From the NCBI RefSeq assembly GCF_963665355.1, contig NZ_OY762229.1:620001-684000 (forward strand): a DNA stretch of 64,000 bases, read 5' to 3'. How positions within the stretch are numbered: the first letter of the stretch is position 1; every line of letters starts with the position of its first letter. The notes under the pieces are model-generated. The model did no database searches. It was not told where the DNA came from and saw only the letters and a list, made by a program, of their open reading frames with translations. Origin of the DNA: an uncultured Desulfobacter sp. (GTDB lineage: Bacteria > Desulfobacterota > Desulfobacteria > Desulfobacterales > Desulfobacteraceae). The position numbers and the translations under genes were made by a program. This document shows, in pieces, positions 1 through 7,670 of the stretch.

Positions 1-242
1 ACCCACTTATTTTTCGTCTGGGCTGCAATGACATTGGCCAGGGTGGTTTTACCACACCCCGGAGGTCCCCACAGAATCATGGAAAAGACCCGGTCCTCGG
101 ACACGGCACGTTCAAGCAGGGTGTTTTTGCCTGTAATGTGTTCCTGGCCCACAACATCTTCAAGACGTTTTGGGCGCATACGTTCGGCCAAAGGCGCCGT
201 CCCGGCCATATCCAGTTCTACGGTATGGTCAAAAAGATCCAT
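1..242 (-). CDS. rarA: Replication-associated recombination protein A, RarA/MgsA (N-terminal part, runs off window)
   Basis: Only the first 80 or so residues are present; the rest lies left of base 1. The visible N-terminus reads PLAERMRPKRLEDVVGQEH at about residues 17-35 and then a Walker A loop GPPGCGKTT at about residues 61-69. This is the start of the clamp-loader-like AAA+ ATPase RarA (MgsA/WRNIP1 family), which acts at stalled replication forks with single-stranded DNA-binding protein. The ATG at 242 overlaps the stop of the small upstream ORF (TAATG), so it is probably translated as the last gene of a der operon. The GPPG loop also occurs in RuvB and DnaX, but the PLAERMRP opening is typical of RarA. 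Confidence 0.85.
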   Translation of the reverse strand, partial: MDLFDHTVELDMAGTAPLAERMRPKRLEDVVGQEHITGKNTLLERAVSEDRVFSMILWGPPGCGKTTLANVIAAQTKNKW

Positions 243-424
243 TACAATACGTTTTTCTGATCCCGTTCTCGCTTCTTGCGGCTCTGCTCTTTGCGCTGTT
301 TATCCCGCTTTGTGGTAATCCGCTTTTTTTTCTCCTGGATTCTTTTGAACTCCTTTGTGTTGCCGGAAAATTCAATCTTACCGGTTTTTTCCCTGAAATA
401 AAGTTGAACAGGGGTCAAGGTCAA
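242..424 (-). CDS. Small basic hypothetical protein between der and rarA
   Basis: A 60-residue frame starting with TTG whose last bases overlap the der stop (TTGA), and whose TAA overlaps the rarA start (TAATG). The first half looks like ordinary protein (TPVQLYFREKTGKIEFSG) and the second half is a very lysine/arginine-rich tail, probably nucleic-acid binding or disordered. I recognise no family. The overlaps on both sides argue for a coupled gene; short length and the non-ATG start argue for caution. Confidence 0.4.
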   Translation of the reverse strand: MTLTPVQLYFREKTGKIEFSGNTKEFKRIQEKKKRITTKRDKQRKEQSRKKRERDQKNVL

Positions 425-1716
425 AGGATCATCTGGCGCAGCTGGTTGACCAGATACCGTTTATAGGAAAAATGTACGGCTTCGGGATAGTTGACAAAAC
501 AGACAAAACAGGGGGGTTTTATCCCAACCTGGGAGGCGTAAAAAAACTTGAGACGCCGGCCCTTGTGAAGGGAGGGCTCTTCCCGGTAAACAGCATCCTC
601 TATAATACGGTTGACCATGCCGGTGTTGATTCGATGGCAGTACTCTTTATAAACCTTCTCCACTTCATCAAAAACTTTGTGGCAGCGCTGGCCGGTTTTG
701 GCTGAAATGGTCACAGCAGGCGCAAAGGACAGAAACCGTGCCTTCTGACGCAACTCTTTGATAAAGGCCTGCTGGCCCTTTTCCGATTTATCCACAAGGT
801 CCCATTTGTTGAGCAGAAAAATGGCCCCGCATCCCCTTTTTTCCGCATAGCCTGCGATGGTGATGTCCTGGTCCGTGATCCCTTCGGCACAATCAATGAG
901 GATCAGGGCCACATCACACTCTTCCATACTGTCCAGAGCTTTAAGAATGGAAAATTTTTCAAGCTTGTCCGAGACCTTTCCCTTCCGGCGGATGCCTGCA
1001 GTATCTTTGAGGATAAATTCCCGGCCGTTCCGGGTCACGGATAATTCAATGGCATCCCGTGTTGTGCCGGCCTTATCGTCCACCACCACACGCTGTTCTC
1101 CGAAAAGCCGGTTGGCAAGGGATGATTTACCCACGTTGGGACGCCCGATAATGGCAATACGAATGGGCCCGGAGTCATCATCCTGCTCCGGTTCCATTGC
1201 TTCCTCCGGAACCGCAGTGTCGGGGAACATGAAAACCAGATCTGAAAGAAAATCGCCCACCCCCAGGCCATGTTCGGCGGACACCCTGTAAAACCGGTCC
1301 ACGCCCAGGGTGTAAAACTCCCCAAGTTCCTCTTCCTGCCGCTGCAGGCTTTCGACCTTATTAATCAAATAAAAAACAGGCTTTTCCGTACGGCGTAAAA
1401 AATCGGCAAGATCCCGGTCATAGGGTGAAAGCCCTGCCCGGCCATCCAGTATAAACACCAGGACATCGGCCTGGTCCACAGCCCGCATCAGCTGATCCTT
1501 AATCTGGGATGCAAAATAGTCATCATCCACACTTAAAAAACCGCCGGTGTCAATCAGGGTGAAGGCTTTATCCTCCCACTGGGCATCGGCATATTGCCTG
1601 TCCCGGGTCACACCGGGCATATCATCCACCAGGGCCTGACGGGACTTTGTAATTCTGTTAAACAATGTGGATTTTCCCACATTTGGGCGGCCTATGAGGG
1701 CCACAACCGGTTTCAT
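421..1716 (-). CDS. der: Ribosome biogenesis GTPase Der (EngA)
   Basis: Essential GTPase with two tandem G domains that helps assemble the 50S ribosomal subunit. From the ATG at 1716 (RBS GGGAGAAG just upstream) it is 431 residues, close to the family norm. The first G domain has GRPNVGKST at residues 9-17, DTGG and NKVE. The second starts near residue 185 with GRPNVGKSS, then DTAG and NKWD. The C-terminal about 100 residues form the KH-like RNA-binding domain. A frame extension 17 codons upstream encodes an aromatic, unlikely N-terminus, so it was trimmed. It heads a minus-strand operon with the small ORF and rarA. Confidence 0.96.
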   Translation of the reverse strand: MKPVVALIGRPNVGKSTLFNRITKSRQALVDDMPGVTRDRQYADAQWEDKAFTLIDTGGFLSVDDDYFASQIKDQLMRAVDQADVLVFILDGRAGLSPYDRDLADFLRRTEKPVFYLINKVESLQRQEEELGEFYTLGVDRFYRVSAEHGLGVGDFLSDLVFMFPDTAVPEEAMEPEQDDDSGPIRIAIIGRPNVGKSSLANRLFGEQRVVVDDKAGTTRDAIELSVTRNGREFILKDTAGIRRKGKVSDKLEKFSILKALDSMEECDVALILIDCAEGITDQDITIAGYAEKRGCGAIFLLNKWDLVDKSEKGQQAFIKELRQKARFLSFAPAVTISAKTGQRCHKVFDEVEKVYKEYCHRINTGMVNRIIEDAVYREEPSLHKGRRLKFFYASQVGIKPPCFVCFVNYPEAVHFSYKRYLVNQLRQMIL

Positions 1717-1774
1717 ATTCGCTTCTCCCGAATAAAAATAAGGATAAAAAGGATAAAAAAAATACAACTATACC

Positions 1775-1802
1775 ATAATATTAAAAATACAAACATTGCC
1801 AA
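1775..1802 (-). promoter_or_regulatory. Candidate sigma-70 promoter for der
   Basis: Reading the minus strand, TTGGCA (1802-1797) and TATTAT (1780-1775) are separated by 16 bases and lie about 60 bases before the der start. Each hexamer matches the housekeeping consensus at five of six positions. The region is AT-rich, so a chance match is possible. Confidence 0.45.
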
Positions 1803-2122
1803 TCTTTGAAAAAAAACAGACCACACAAAGAAGAACTATTTATTCCTATTTAATTTCAATCCAAAAGTTTTAACACCCATAGCTCCGCTTTTTATTCGCC
1901 TCTTCAGTTAACGCCGACACATGAAATTTCACTGAAAAAAAGGACCATTGGCATCTTTTCCACGCCTTCCAAGATCCCTGAGTTTATTTTTTCCGATATT
2001 GGCGCGCTTTATGAATCACACACCGCACCACAAGGCCGTGACCGGTTGTGCACCGATTGGCTTTGTGGTGCTTTAGAAAACAGGGGGCAAATGGCCTAAC
2101 AGATGCGGGAAAGTCGGATATA
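1803..2122. other. Intergenic region between divergent der and DUF418-like gene
   Basis: AT-rich spacer. Reading both strands I see no convincing gene, RNA or repeat apart from the der promoter. The frame of the downstream membrane protein stays open back to 2048, but that extension has no hydrophobic or conserved character. Confidence 0.5.
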
Positions 2123-3259
2123 ATGGAAAATACTGCGGAAAGCAGAGCAAAAAGAATACAAGGGTATGACCTGGCAAGGGGCGTCGCGATACTTGCCATG
2201 GTACTCATTGATTTTAAATCGTTTTTCTGTGTTGATCCCACTTTTCCGGAATGGTTTTGGGCACTGATTGACTATATGGACCGCAGGGCCGCTGTTGTCC
2301 TGGTAATGGTTGCCGGGGCGGGGATGACCATAATGTCGTGCAGATCCGGCATAAAAAACAGCCGAAACACGCTCGCCAAAAGAGCGGCGTTCCTCCTGCT
2401 TTTCGGTCTGTTGCTTTCCAGGATATGGCCGGCGGACATCCTTCATTTCTACGGATTTTTTATCCTAATCGGACTGGCAATGGCGCAGCTTTCCAATGCT
2501 CATCTCTTAACCGGGGCGGCCCTTTTCTGGTCAGTCGGTTTTCTGGGGTTTTCCGACACTATGTGCAGATACCTGGAAAGATTTGGATCCGACAGTCTGT
2601 CCGGCTGGCTGGCAGACCTGTTTTTCACCGGTTTTTACCCGGTTTTTCCATGGGCCTCGCTCTATATTCTGGGCATGTGGCTGGGGCGGCAGAATTTAAA
2701 AAATTATCGTATCACCATTCCGCTCCTGGCTTCAGGTTTTTTACTGGCAGTGTTATCGGAATGTGCAAGATATTTTATACCCGCCATGGCGTTAAAGGCA
2801 ATTTTGGCTCATTGCACCTGCGATGAAACAGCTGCACAAATTTTTATTCTGCTGTCCAAACTGACCGCTATGGATCTGGCTCTGCCAAGTCCGGTTGCCA
2901 TTGTGTCGGGGGCTGGTACCGGGCTTTGTGTGATCATGATGAGCTTTCTATGCGCCGTTGGACTAAAACAGGGACCGCCGCAATATTTCCTGATTGCAGG
3001 CAAAAACACCTTGTCTTTATATGTGCTGCATATCCTTGTTATCAAAGCAATAGAAAATCTTCCAGGCATGGGGGAGGATTACTCACTTCTTTGGGTCACG
3101 GCCGGGGCACTGCTTTTTATTATGGCGTATACGTCGTTTATACGCCTGTGGCTGAAAAAATTTAAAATGGGACCCCTTGAAAGTGCCATGAGAAATTTCC
3201 CCTATATAAGGAGGGTGCCCCGGATCGTCAAAGGGCATCCTGGTGCCAGTATGGGATGA
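2123..3259 (+). CDS. DUF418/YeiB-like multi-pass membrane protein
   Basis: About 378 residues with roughly ten hydrophobic segments. After a short cytoplasmic lead comes RIQGYDLARGVAILAMVLID, the 'R-x-x-x-D-x-x-R-G' opening shared by DUF418/YeiB and DUF1624 (heparan-alpha-glucosaminide N-acetyltransferase-like) membrane acyltransferases. Near the C-terminus WLKKFKMGPLESAMR resembles the 'GPLEWL' motif that ends DUF418 proteins. The substrate is unknown in this family. The ATG at 2123 is chosen because the motif starts 16 residues later; a start at 2048 is in frame but not supported by an RBS. It appears monocistronic. Confidence 0.75.
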   Translation: MENTAESRAKRIQGYDLARGVAILAMVLIDFKSFFCVDPTFPEWFWALIDYMDRRAAVVLVMVAGAGMTIMSCRSGIKNSRNTLAKRAAFLLLFGLLLSRIWPADILHFYGFFILIGLAMAQLSNAHLLTGAALFWSVGFLGFSDTMCRYLERFGSDSLSGWLADLFFTGFYPVFPWASLYILGMWLGRQNLKNYRITIPLLASGFLLAVLSECARYFIPAMALKAILAHCTCDETAAQIFILLSKLTAMDLALPSPVAIVSGAGTGLCVIMMSFLCAVGLKQGPPQYFLIAGKNTLSLYVLHILVIKAIENLPGMGEDYSLLWVTAGALLFIMAYTSFIRLWLKKFKMGPLESAMRNFPYIRRVPRIVKGHPGASMG

Positions 3260-3431
3260 GGAACGAAATCAATCCTCCACTTATGGCCTATCAGTTTAAC
3301 TGCATTTATCGGAATCAACAATTCCTATGGAAAGACAAGAAAGACACATCTTTTCTTGTTTTGTCCTGCCCAACACCGACAAAACAAAACAATTATAGAT
3401 AAAATCAAATAGATAAAAAAATACATTGCCA

Positions 3432-3476
3432 TGGCACAGGCGTTGCTGAATGTTGTCAACCATTGGCGGTTGATAA
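3432..3476 (+). promoter_or_regulatory. Sigma-54 promoter plus leader hairpin
   Basis: TGGCAC (3432-3437), five bases, then TTGCT (3443-3447): an exact match to the -24/-12 RpoN consensus (GG-N10-GC). It is about 100 bases before the small secreted-protein gene. Immediately downstream an inverted repeat, TTGTCAACC (3453-3461) and GGTTGATAA (3468-3476) with one mismatch, would form a hairpin near the 5' end of the transcript, or could be a protein-binding site. Confidence 0.75.
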
Positions 3477-3544
3477 TAACGCCACCATTTATATGATCGC
3501 TTTCAAGTGAGAAGCGTGACTAACTATACCCCAAGGAGAAAAAA

Positions 3545-3802
3545 ATGATGAAACGGGTTAAAGCACTCTTGTTAATGATGGTAATGGCACTGGTTGTAAT
3601 GACATGGGCGGGCTGGAGTCCGGCCATGGCCTCCAGCCAGGCTGATGATACATTCGTTGAAGAATCCGTAGAGCAGGAAGACGGAACGGCTGAAGAACAA
3701 TGGAACAATCAGGGGAATCCTGAATCTGAAGCCCAGGAAGAATGGAACGATCAGGAGAATCCTGAGTCCGAATCCCAGAAGGAAACCCCTTACAGCAATT
3801 AA
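3545..3802 (+). CDS. Small secreted acidic protein with tandem repeats
   Basis: An 85-residue protein with a clear signal peptide: basic MMKRVK, hydrophobic core LLLMMVMALVVMTW, and probable cleavage after AMA-S near residue 29. The mature part is short, very acidic and contains two copies of a 15-residue unit (EEQWNNQGNPESEAQ and QEEWNDQENPESESQ). The RBS AAGGAG is seven bases before the ATG. It sits alone between a sigma-54 promoter and a strong terminator, so it is a single-gene regulated unit. I recognise no family. The acidic Gln/Glu/Asn-rich repeats suggest a disordered exported protein. Confidence 0.8.
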   Translation: MMKRVKALLLMMVMALVVMTWAGWSPAMASSQADDTFVEESVEQEDGTAEEQWNNQGNPESEAQEEWNDQENPESESQKETPYSN

Positions 3803-3880
3803 TCTCTTGTCACTGCCCCATAATGATTATCTCAAACATTGAGGCTTAATGGGATAGGATCTACGAGTCAGCCTGCAATG

Positions 3881-3919
3881 AAAAGAGCACGAAAAAAATT
3901 TCGTGCTCTTTTATTTTTT
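3881..3919 (+). terminator. Rho-independent terminator
   Basis: Perfect 14-base arms AAAAGAGCACGAAA (3881-3894) and TTTCGTGCTCTTTT (3899-3912) with a four-base loop, followed by ATTTTTT. It is placed about 80 bases after the stop of the small secreted-protein gene. Confidence 0.9.
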
Positions 3920-4349
3920 AAGGCCAATTTCTGACTCTCCCACCACCGGTTTTCTGACCCACCTGACCGGTGAAGTGACTCCTCAAGTGCTCAATAAAGT
4001 TTGACCCACCTTCCGACATTTTATTGTTTTTCGTGCACTCATCTGATTCCCTCAATTTAATTCCGTTAAAATGAAATTTTGGGATTGATCATCTAAATTT
4101 CATATATCAGGCCGTTCTGATAACCGTTCAATAACAAATCAAAACAATGCCCTGTATAAATAGAGATCAAGGAGATTAAATTCGCCCTTGCCATCCAAAC
4201 GATAGTCAGTTTATTCTTCAATAAATTTGAATGCCGATTTTTTTTATGGCGGCACAAAATTTTCTTAAATTGTAGGGTGTTGACCTTTGTATCGGTGGGA
4301 CTACTGATAAAACGTTTCTGGTTATGCCTTCAGAGAATATGGAGACTAT
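3920..4349. other. Intergenic region, no gene seen
   Basis: 430 bases, increasingly AT-rich. No open frame with protein-like composition, no RNA fold I can name. The segment around 3950-4015 has short repeated words (TGACCCACC appears twice), which may be debris of a mobile element, but no terminal repeats are visible. Confidence 0.4.
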
Positions 4350-4796
4350 ATGAAAAAGACAAACAAGATCGGGATATTTATTTGTGACCGATATCGGAGA
4401 TGTGCCGGAGGAAAATGTTTCAAGTCACTCAAGAATCGGGAGGGTGCATTCAGCAGATACAAGGACATGAATGTTGAGGTTGTTGGATACACCAGTTGCG
4501 ACGGATGCCCTGGAGGCAACATCGAGTATGCCGTGGATGAAATGAAAGCAAATGGCGCAAATGTAATCCACCTGGCAACCGGGTTGATTGTCGGATATCC
4601 GCCATGCCCTCATATCGTCTATTTTCATGACTATATCGAAAGGAAATATGGCCTTGAAGTCGTATACGGTACCCACCCCATACCGGAAAAATATCTGAAG
4701 ATGCATGAAAAACTGGGAACGTGGAACAATGATGAATGGCAGGGAATCATTGGTGCGACAATGAATGATGAAAAAATGCGCCTGGCCTATAACTGA
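4350..4796 (+). CDS. CGGC domain-containing protein
   Basis: 148 residues. Cysteine motifs are regularly placed: CDRYRRCAGGKCFKSL at about 12-27, then YTSCDGCPGGNIEY at about 47-60, and a final YPPCPH near 103-108. The RCxGGKC and GCPGG signatures define the CGGC family, a predicted metal- or cluster-binding domain common in anaerobes. Its biochemical role is not established. The start ATG is preceded by ATGGAGAC. The gene stands alone at the left edge of the AT-rich accessory region. Confidence 0.85.
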   Translation: MKKTNKIGIFICDRYRRCAGGKCFKSLKNREGAFSRYKDMNVEVVGYTSCDGCPGGNIEYAVDEMKANGANVIHLATGLIVGYPPCPHIVYFHDYIERKYGLEVVYGTHPIPEKYLKMHEKLGTWNNDEWQGIIGATMNDEKMRLAYN

Positions 4797-4862
4797 GAAA
4801 AGATATAATCATAAAGCACAATCGGAATAGGACTCCCCATCACCGAGGAACCCTTTCACGCG

Positions 4863-4883
4863 AATCAAGGATACACCTTGATT
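4863..4883 (+). repeat. Short perfect hairpin after the CGGC gene
   Basis: AATCAAGG (4863-4870), five-base loop, CCTTGATT (4876-4883). There is no following T-run, so it is at best a weak terminator or a protein-binding palindrome. Confidence 0.4.
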
Positions 4884-4977
4884 AATTGTTGTTGGAATTA
4901 GGCAACTTTTTTCCTTATTTAGCTGTTGTTGGGAATCAGGTGAGGTGTCCTCTGAAATTTTTAACCAGAGATGACAA

Positions 4978-5245
4978 ATGGAAAAATTCACATTACCAGC
5001 GTTCAAAAAAGAACTATCCAAGAAAAAAAAGAAGAGATGAATTCGGCGTTGATGAAGAGAATTACTATTCTGAACCGGAAGATATGTTTGAAGAAGCTTT
5101 AAAACTGATTAATGAAAATGGGTTAACAAAAAAATTTGAAGCAAGGGCTTATGATATTGTTGATCAAGCAACTTCTGAATCATGGGGCCATTTTGATTCA
5201 CTCCAGGAAAGATATGAAAAAATTTACGGAGATTTTATTCGATAG
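4978..5245 (+). pseudogene. Small hypothetical gene with apparent frameshift at an A8 tract
   Basis: An ATG at 4978 opens MEKFTLPAFKKELSKKKKKR and stops at 5038-5040, right after an eight-A run (5023-5030). One frame over, the sequence continues as a protein-like stretch (RRDEFGVDEENYY ... RYEKIYGDFIR) to a stop at 5245. Joining the two at the A-run gives one plausible 88-residue charged protein. Alternatively the second frame is translated alone from an upstream TTG (4886). The family is not recognised. It could be a true frameshift, slippage-dependent translation or a sequencing error. The next small gene follows 36 bases later. Confidence 0.45.
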
Positions 5246-5281
5246 ACTTCGGTTTAAAAGTTTATTCCATTAGGAAATGAT

Positions 5282-5574
5282 ATGATCAAAAGCATTAAGG
5301 CTGGTAAAGAATATCCTTCTAAATCCCAATCGCCTGTTGGAGCTGTTTTGTTCAAGGATCAAAAAAAAAAGGGGGGGGGGGGGGGGGGGGGGGGAGTATA
5401 GAAAAAGCTTTCTTTCTTCCCATTCCCCAATTTGATCCACCGGATATTCGATATCAGTCCCCCAATAATAAAAATAGTCAACACTCGTTCAAAAAACACT
5501 TGGGAGTTGATAAATACCATTATTGCGGACCCTGGTATTTCTCAAATAAAAATGGCATTATGTGTATTCTATAG
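5282..5574 (+). pseudogene. Small gene interrupted by an A10-G24 homopolymer (possibly phase-variable)
   Basis: Start ATG at 5282 with a good RBS (AGGAAATGAT). It reads MIKSIKAGKEYPSKS... into the homopolymer, and with 24 Gs it stops at TAG 5399-5401. The frame starting at 5395 is open for 59 codons to TAG at 5572-5574, with a protein-like ending (GVDKYHYCGPWYFSNKNG). One extra G, or two fewer, would join the halves into a protein of about 97 residues with a polyglycine hinge. The family is not recognised. It follows the A8-tract gene and probably shares its transcript. Confidence 0.5.
5361..5394 (+). repeat. Homopolymer A10 followed by G24
   Basis: Ten A (5361-5370) then 24 G (5371-5394), inside the small gene starting at 5282. 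Tracts of this length mutate readily by slippage and are classic contingency-locus switches. A poly-G of this kind can also be an artefact of two-colour sequencing or of a contig join, so the tract length is uncertain. Confidence 0.9.
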
Positions 5575-5809
5575 GGCTGATATTTTTTTCTTGTAAATTA
5601 TATTGCTGCAATATATCCATTAAAATAGCAACAAATTGTTGCTTAGTCGGTAAGGCTGGGATTTATCCAAAAGCAGTCTGGCAAATCGTTTCACTGGCAA
5701 ATTCGATTTTTTGACTCACCGGTGCAAAAAAGCTGAGTTTGGGCAAAATAGACTAAAAACGTGCAGCAACATAATTACTGTTGACACTTAACAAATATAA
5801 CGAAATAAA
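5575..5809. other. AT-rich spacer with inverted repeats before the channel operon
   Basis: Two perfect short palindromes: ATTGC-T-GCAAT (about 5602-5612) and AGCAACA-AAT-TGTTGCT (5627-5643). No gene is visible. They may be operators for the channel operon or remnants of recombination sites. Confidence 0.45.
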
Positions 5810-6682
5810 ATGCTGAATTCATTTTTCAAACTTAACGGTGAATTTAAAAGACTTGAGTCAGAAGATGAATTTCTTGAACTCATAAGACATGCTGATGCAT
5901 TACGAGATCTGGAATATCGTCCTAACCAATTGCGCCCAGACAGACCTATGAACAAATTTTCAGGGAAAAAATTTACAAATATTAGTTTTGCAAAAACTGA
6001 ATTCATAGGTCTTGAGTTTAGCTGGTGTGAATTTATAGATTGCTTATTTATAGGAACAATTTTTATAGATTGTGAATTTCATGATTGCACCTTTAGTGGA
6101 TGTAATCCGCATAAAGTTAGGTTTAAAGGAACATATATTGATCCAATCTGCTTTTCCAAAATGCTATCACCGACAGAGCATGCCAACATAGGCACCTGGT
6201 TATTCCAGCAATTGTTAAGAAACAGTGCAGAATCCAGACAACCGTCTTTTGCACAGACAGCACAATACTATTTTCAGAAATGGAAACGATATCAGCTTTG
6301 GTATGACTACAAACAAAAAAATATTCCAGCATACCAATTTTTAAAGCGTTGGATTCCGAGTTTACTTTATGATCATTTAGCGGGCTACGGTATTCGTATA
6401 TTACCTTTAGTTCGGCTTACAGCTGGATTCCTGTTGTTTTGCACTACGTTCAATCATTACGCATGGCGTTTTTTTGGTATTCATTCATCATCAATCAAAG
6501 ACCTTACTCCATCGGTTACAAAATCCATTTATTACACTGTAATCACAGTAACGACCCTAGGCTACGGTGACTTAACACCCACTTCTGAATTTGGGATGAA
6601 CACAGCAAGTGTTGAATCTTTATTCGGGGTAGTATGGCTGGGACTTTTTGCAAATACGATTATCAAAAGGGTGACAAAATGA
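5810..6682 (+). CDS. Pentapeptide-repeat protein fused to a two-helix potassium channel
   Basis: 290 residues. Residues about 55-105 are pentapeptide-like repeats (FTNISFAKTEFIGLEFSWCE..., every fifth residue F or L), forming a beta-helix. After a helical linker come two membrane helices, near 195-215 and 258-285, with a pore loop between them carrying TVTTLGYGDLTPTS, the potassium selectivity filter of Ion_trans_2 channels. It is expected to be an inner-membrane channel with a cytoplasmic sensing domain. Its TGA overlaps the ATG of the nucleotidyltransferase (ATGA), so the two are translationally coupled. Such a pairing suggests a signalling or defence module in which the channel is the effector. 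No clear RBS precedes the ATG. Composition is markedly AT-rich. Confidence 0.8.
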   Translation: MLNSFFKLNGEFKRLESEDEFLELIRHADALRDLEYRPNQLRPDRPMNKFSGKKFTNISFAKTEFIGLEFSWCEFIDCLFIGTIFIDCEFHDCTFSGCNPHKVRFKGTYIDPICFSKMLSPTEHANIGTWLFQQLLRNSAESRQPSFAQTAQYYFQKWKRYQLWYDYKQKNIPAYQFLKRWIPSLLYDHLAGYGIRILPLVRLTAGFLLFCTTFNHYAWRFFGIHSSSIKDLTPSVTKSIYYTVITVTTLGYGDLTPTSEFGMNTASVESLFGVVWLGLFANTIIKRVTK

Positions 6683-7650
6683 TATGGCATAATACAAGAG
6701 CCGATGCCATAGCATTATATGGCTCTCAATTAAGATCTGATTTCGATGAATTGAGCGACAAAGATATAATGCTTGTTGGTAATTGTATCAATGATCTTTG
6801 CGTTGAAAAGCATAAGTTTGAAAAACTTGGTTTTTCTTGTGGATTGTATACTTGGGATAGACTTGCAAGAATGAAAGAAAAAGGCTCCCTCTTCATACAA
6901 CATTTGAAGCAAGAATCTTTAATACTTAAAGATGAAGGATTCAAATTAGCACTTTTTCTAAATAGCTATGAAGTAAAACCAGATTATAGTAAGGATATTG
7001 ATTATACTAAAAGTCTTATTGCTTCAACAGAATACATTGCAGATGACGAAATAATTAAAGGGTGGGTGCTTGATATATTAGCCGTTGCTGTTAGAAACAT
7101 TGGAATTCTAAAATTAGCAAATGAAGGAAAATATGTTTTTGGTTTTCCATATATTCTTAAAGAACTTGAATCAATTAGTGTAATTAATAAGGAAATGAGA
7201 TGGCAGCTTCTTCAATTAAGAAGATGGAAGCAATTGTATAGAAATAGAGCATTCCATTTAATGCCAAATATTAAGGCACTACAATCTTTTCAAAGCACAA
7301 TAGGTAAAGCATTCAACATTGATTTTGATTCAAAAATTCTGTCAAGTGAAAATTTAAAAAATAATTTAAAAACAAGAGGTTATCGCCATTCAGACAGATA
7401 TTGCCGATTCCGGCTTTTTGAAGCAGTAATCGGACTATATATTTATCACCAATCACCAATTGATAGTTCTCTAATCCACAAATTTAATCTAATAGTAAAA
7501 AATCAAAACCAATATGGGTTATTTTGTAATGATTTATCACGTCCACTGAAAAAGATAATTAAAGAATTGAATCAAAGAACTCTGTGCCAAAAAGTGTTTC
7601 AACCCGACGTTTTTCGCCGCTCCTTCGTCGCTCTGAAAAACGCAGGTTAA
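6679..7650 (+). CDS. Pol-beta-type nucleotidyltransferase, large helical C-terminus
   Basis: 323 residues from the ATG at 6679, which overlaps the channel stop. The N-terminus has YGSQLRSDFDELSDKDIMLV (residues 11-30), the GS...SDxDI active-site signature of the nucleotidyltransferase superfamily. It is followed by YTWDRLARMKEKGSLFIQHL and a mostly helical region with no further motif I know. Possible activities include nucleotidylation of a protein or RNA, or synthesis of a nucleotide signal; the sequence does not decide. The last 19 or so codons lie in a large imperfect palindrome (7594-7655) that may be an attC site, so the C-terminal tail may not be part of the ancestral protein. A longer in-frame start at 6634 lies inside the channel gene and is less likely. 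Confidence 0.75.
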   Translation: MIWHNTRADAIALYGSQLRSDFDELSDKDIMLVGNCINDLCVEKHKFEKLGFSCGLYTWDRLARMKEKGSLFIQHLKQESLILKDEGFKLALFLNSYEVKPDYSKDIDYTKSLIASTEYIADDEIIKGWVLDILAVAVRNIGILKLANEGKYVFGFPYILKELESISVINKEMRWQLLQLRRWKQLYRNRAFHLMPNIKALQSFQSTIGKAFNIDFDSKILSSENLKNNLKTRGYRHSDRYCRFRLFEAVIGLYIYHQSPIDSSLIHKFNLIVKNQNQYGLFCNDLSRPLKKIIKELNQRTLCQKVFQPDVFRRSFVALKNAG

Positions 7651-7663
7651 ACAAGTGTTAGCG
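7594..7663 (+). other. attC-like palindrome between the nucleotidyltransferase and HNH-like genes
   Basis: The left arm (7594-7615, ending CGACGTTTTTC) pairs imperfectly with the right arm (7635-7655, beginning GAAAAACGCAGG) around a 19-base loop. It is followed by GTTAGCG (7657-7663), which fits the R' core of integron attC sites where recombination falls between G and TT. I cannot find a fully complementary R'' box on the left, so the assignment is weaker than for the site at 8303. Confidence 0.5.
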
Positions 7664-7670
7664 AGAACAA

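Noticed and set aside
3920-4349. Insertion sequence remnant
   Set aside because: Short repeated words only; no terminal inverted repeats or transposase fragment could be read.
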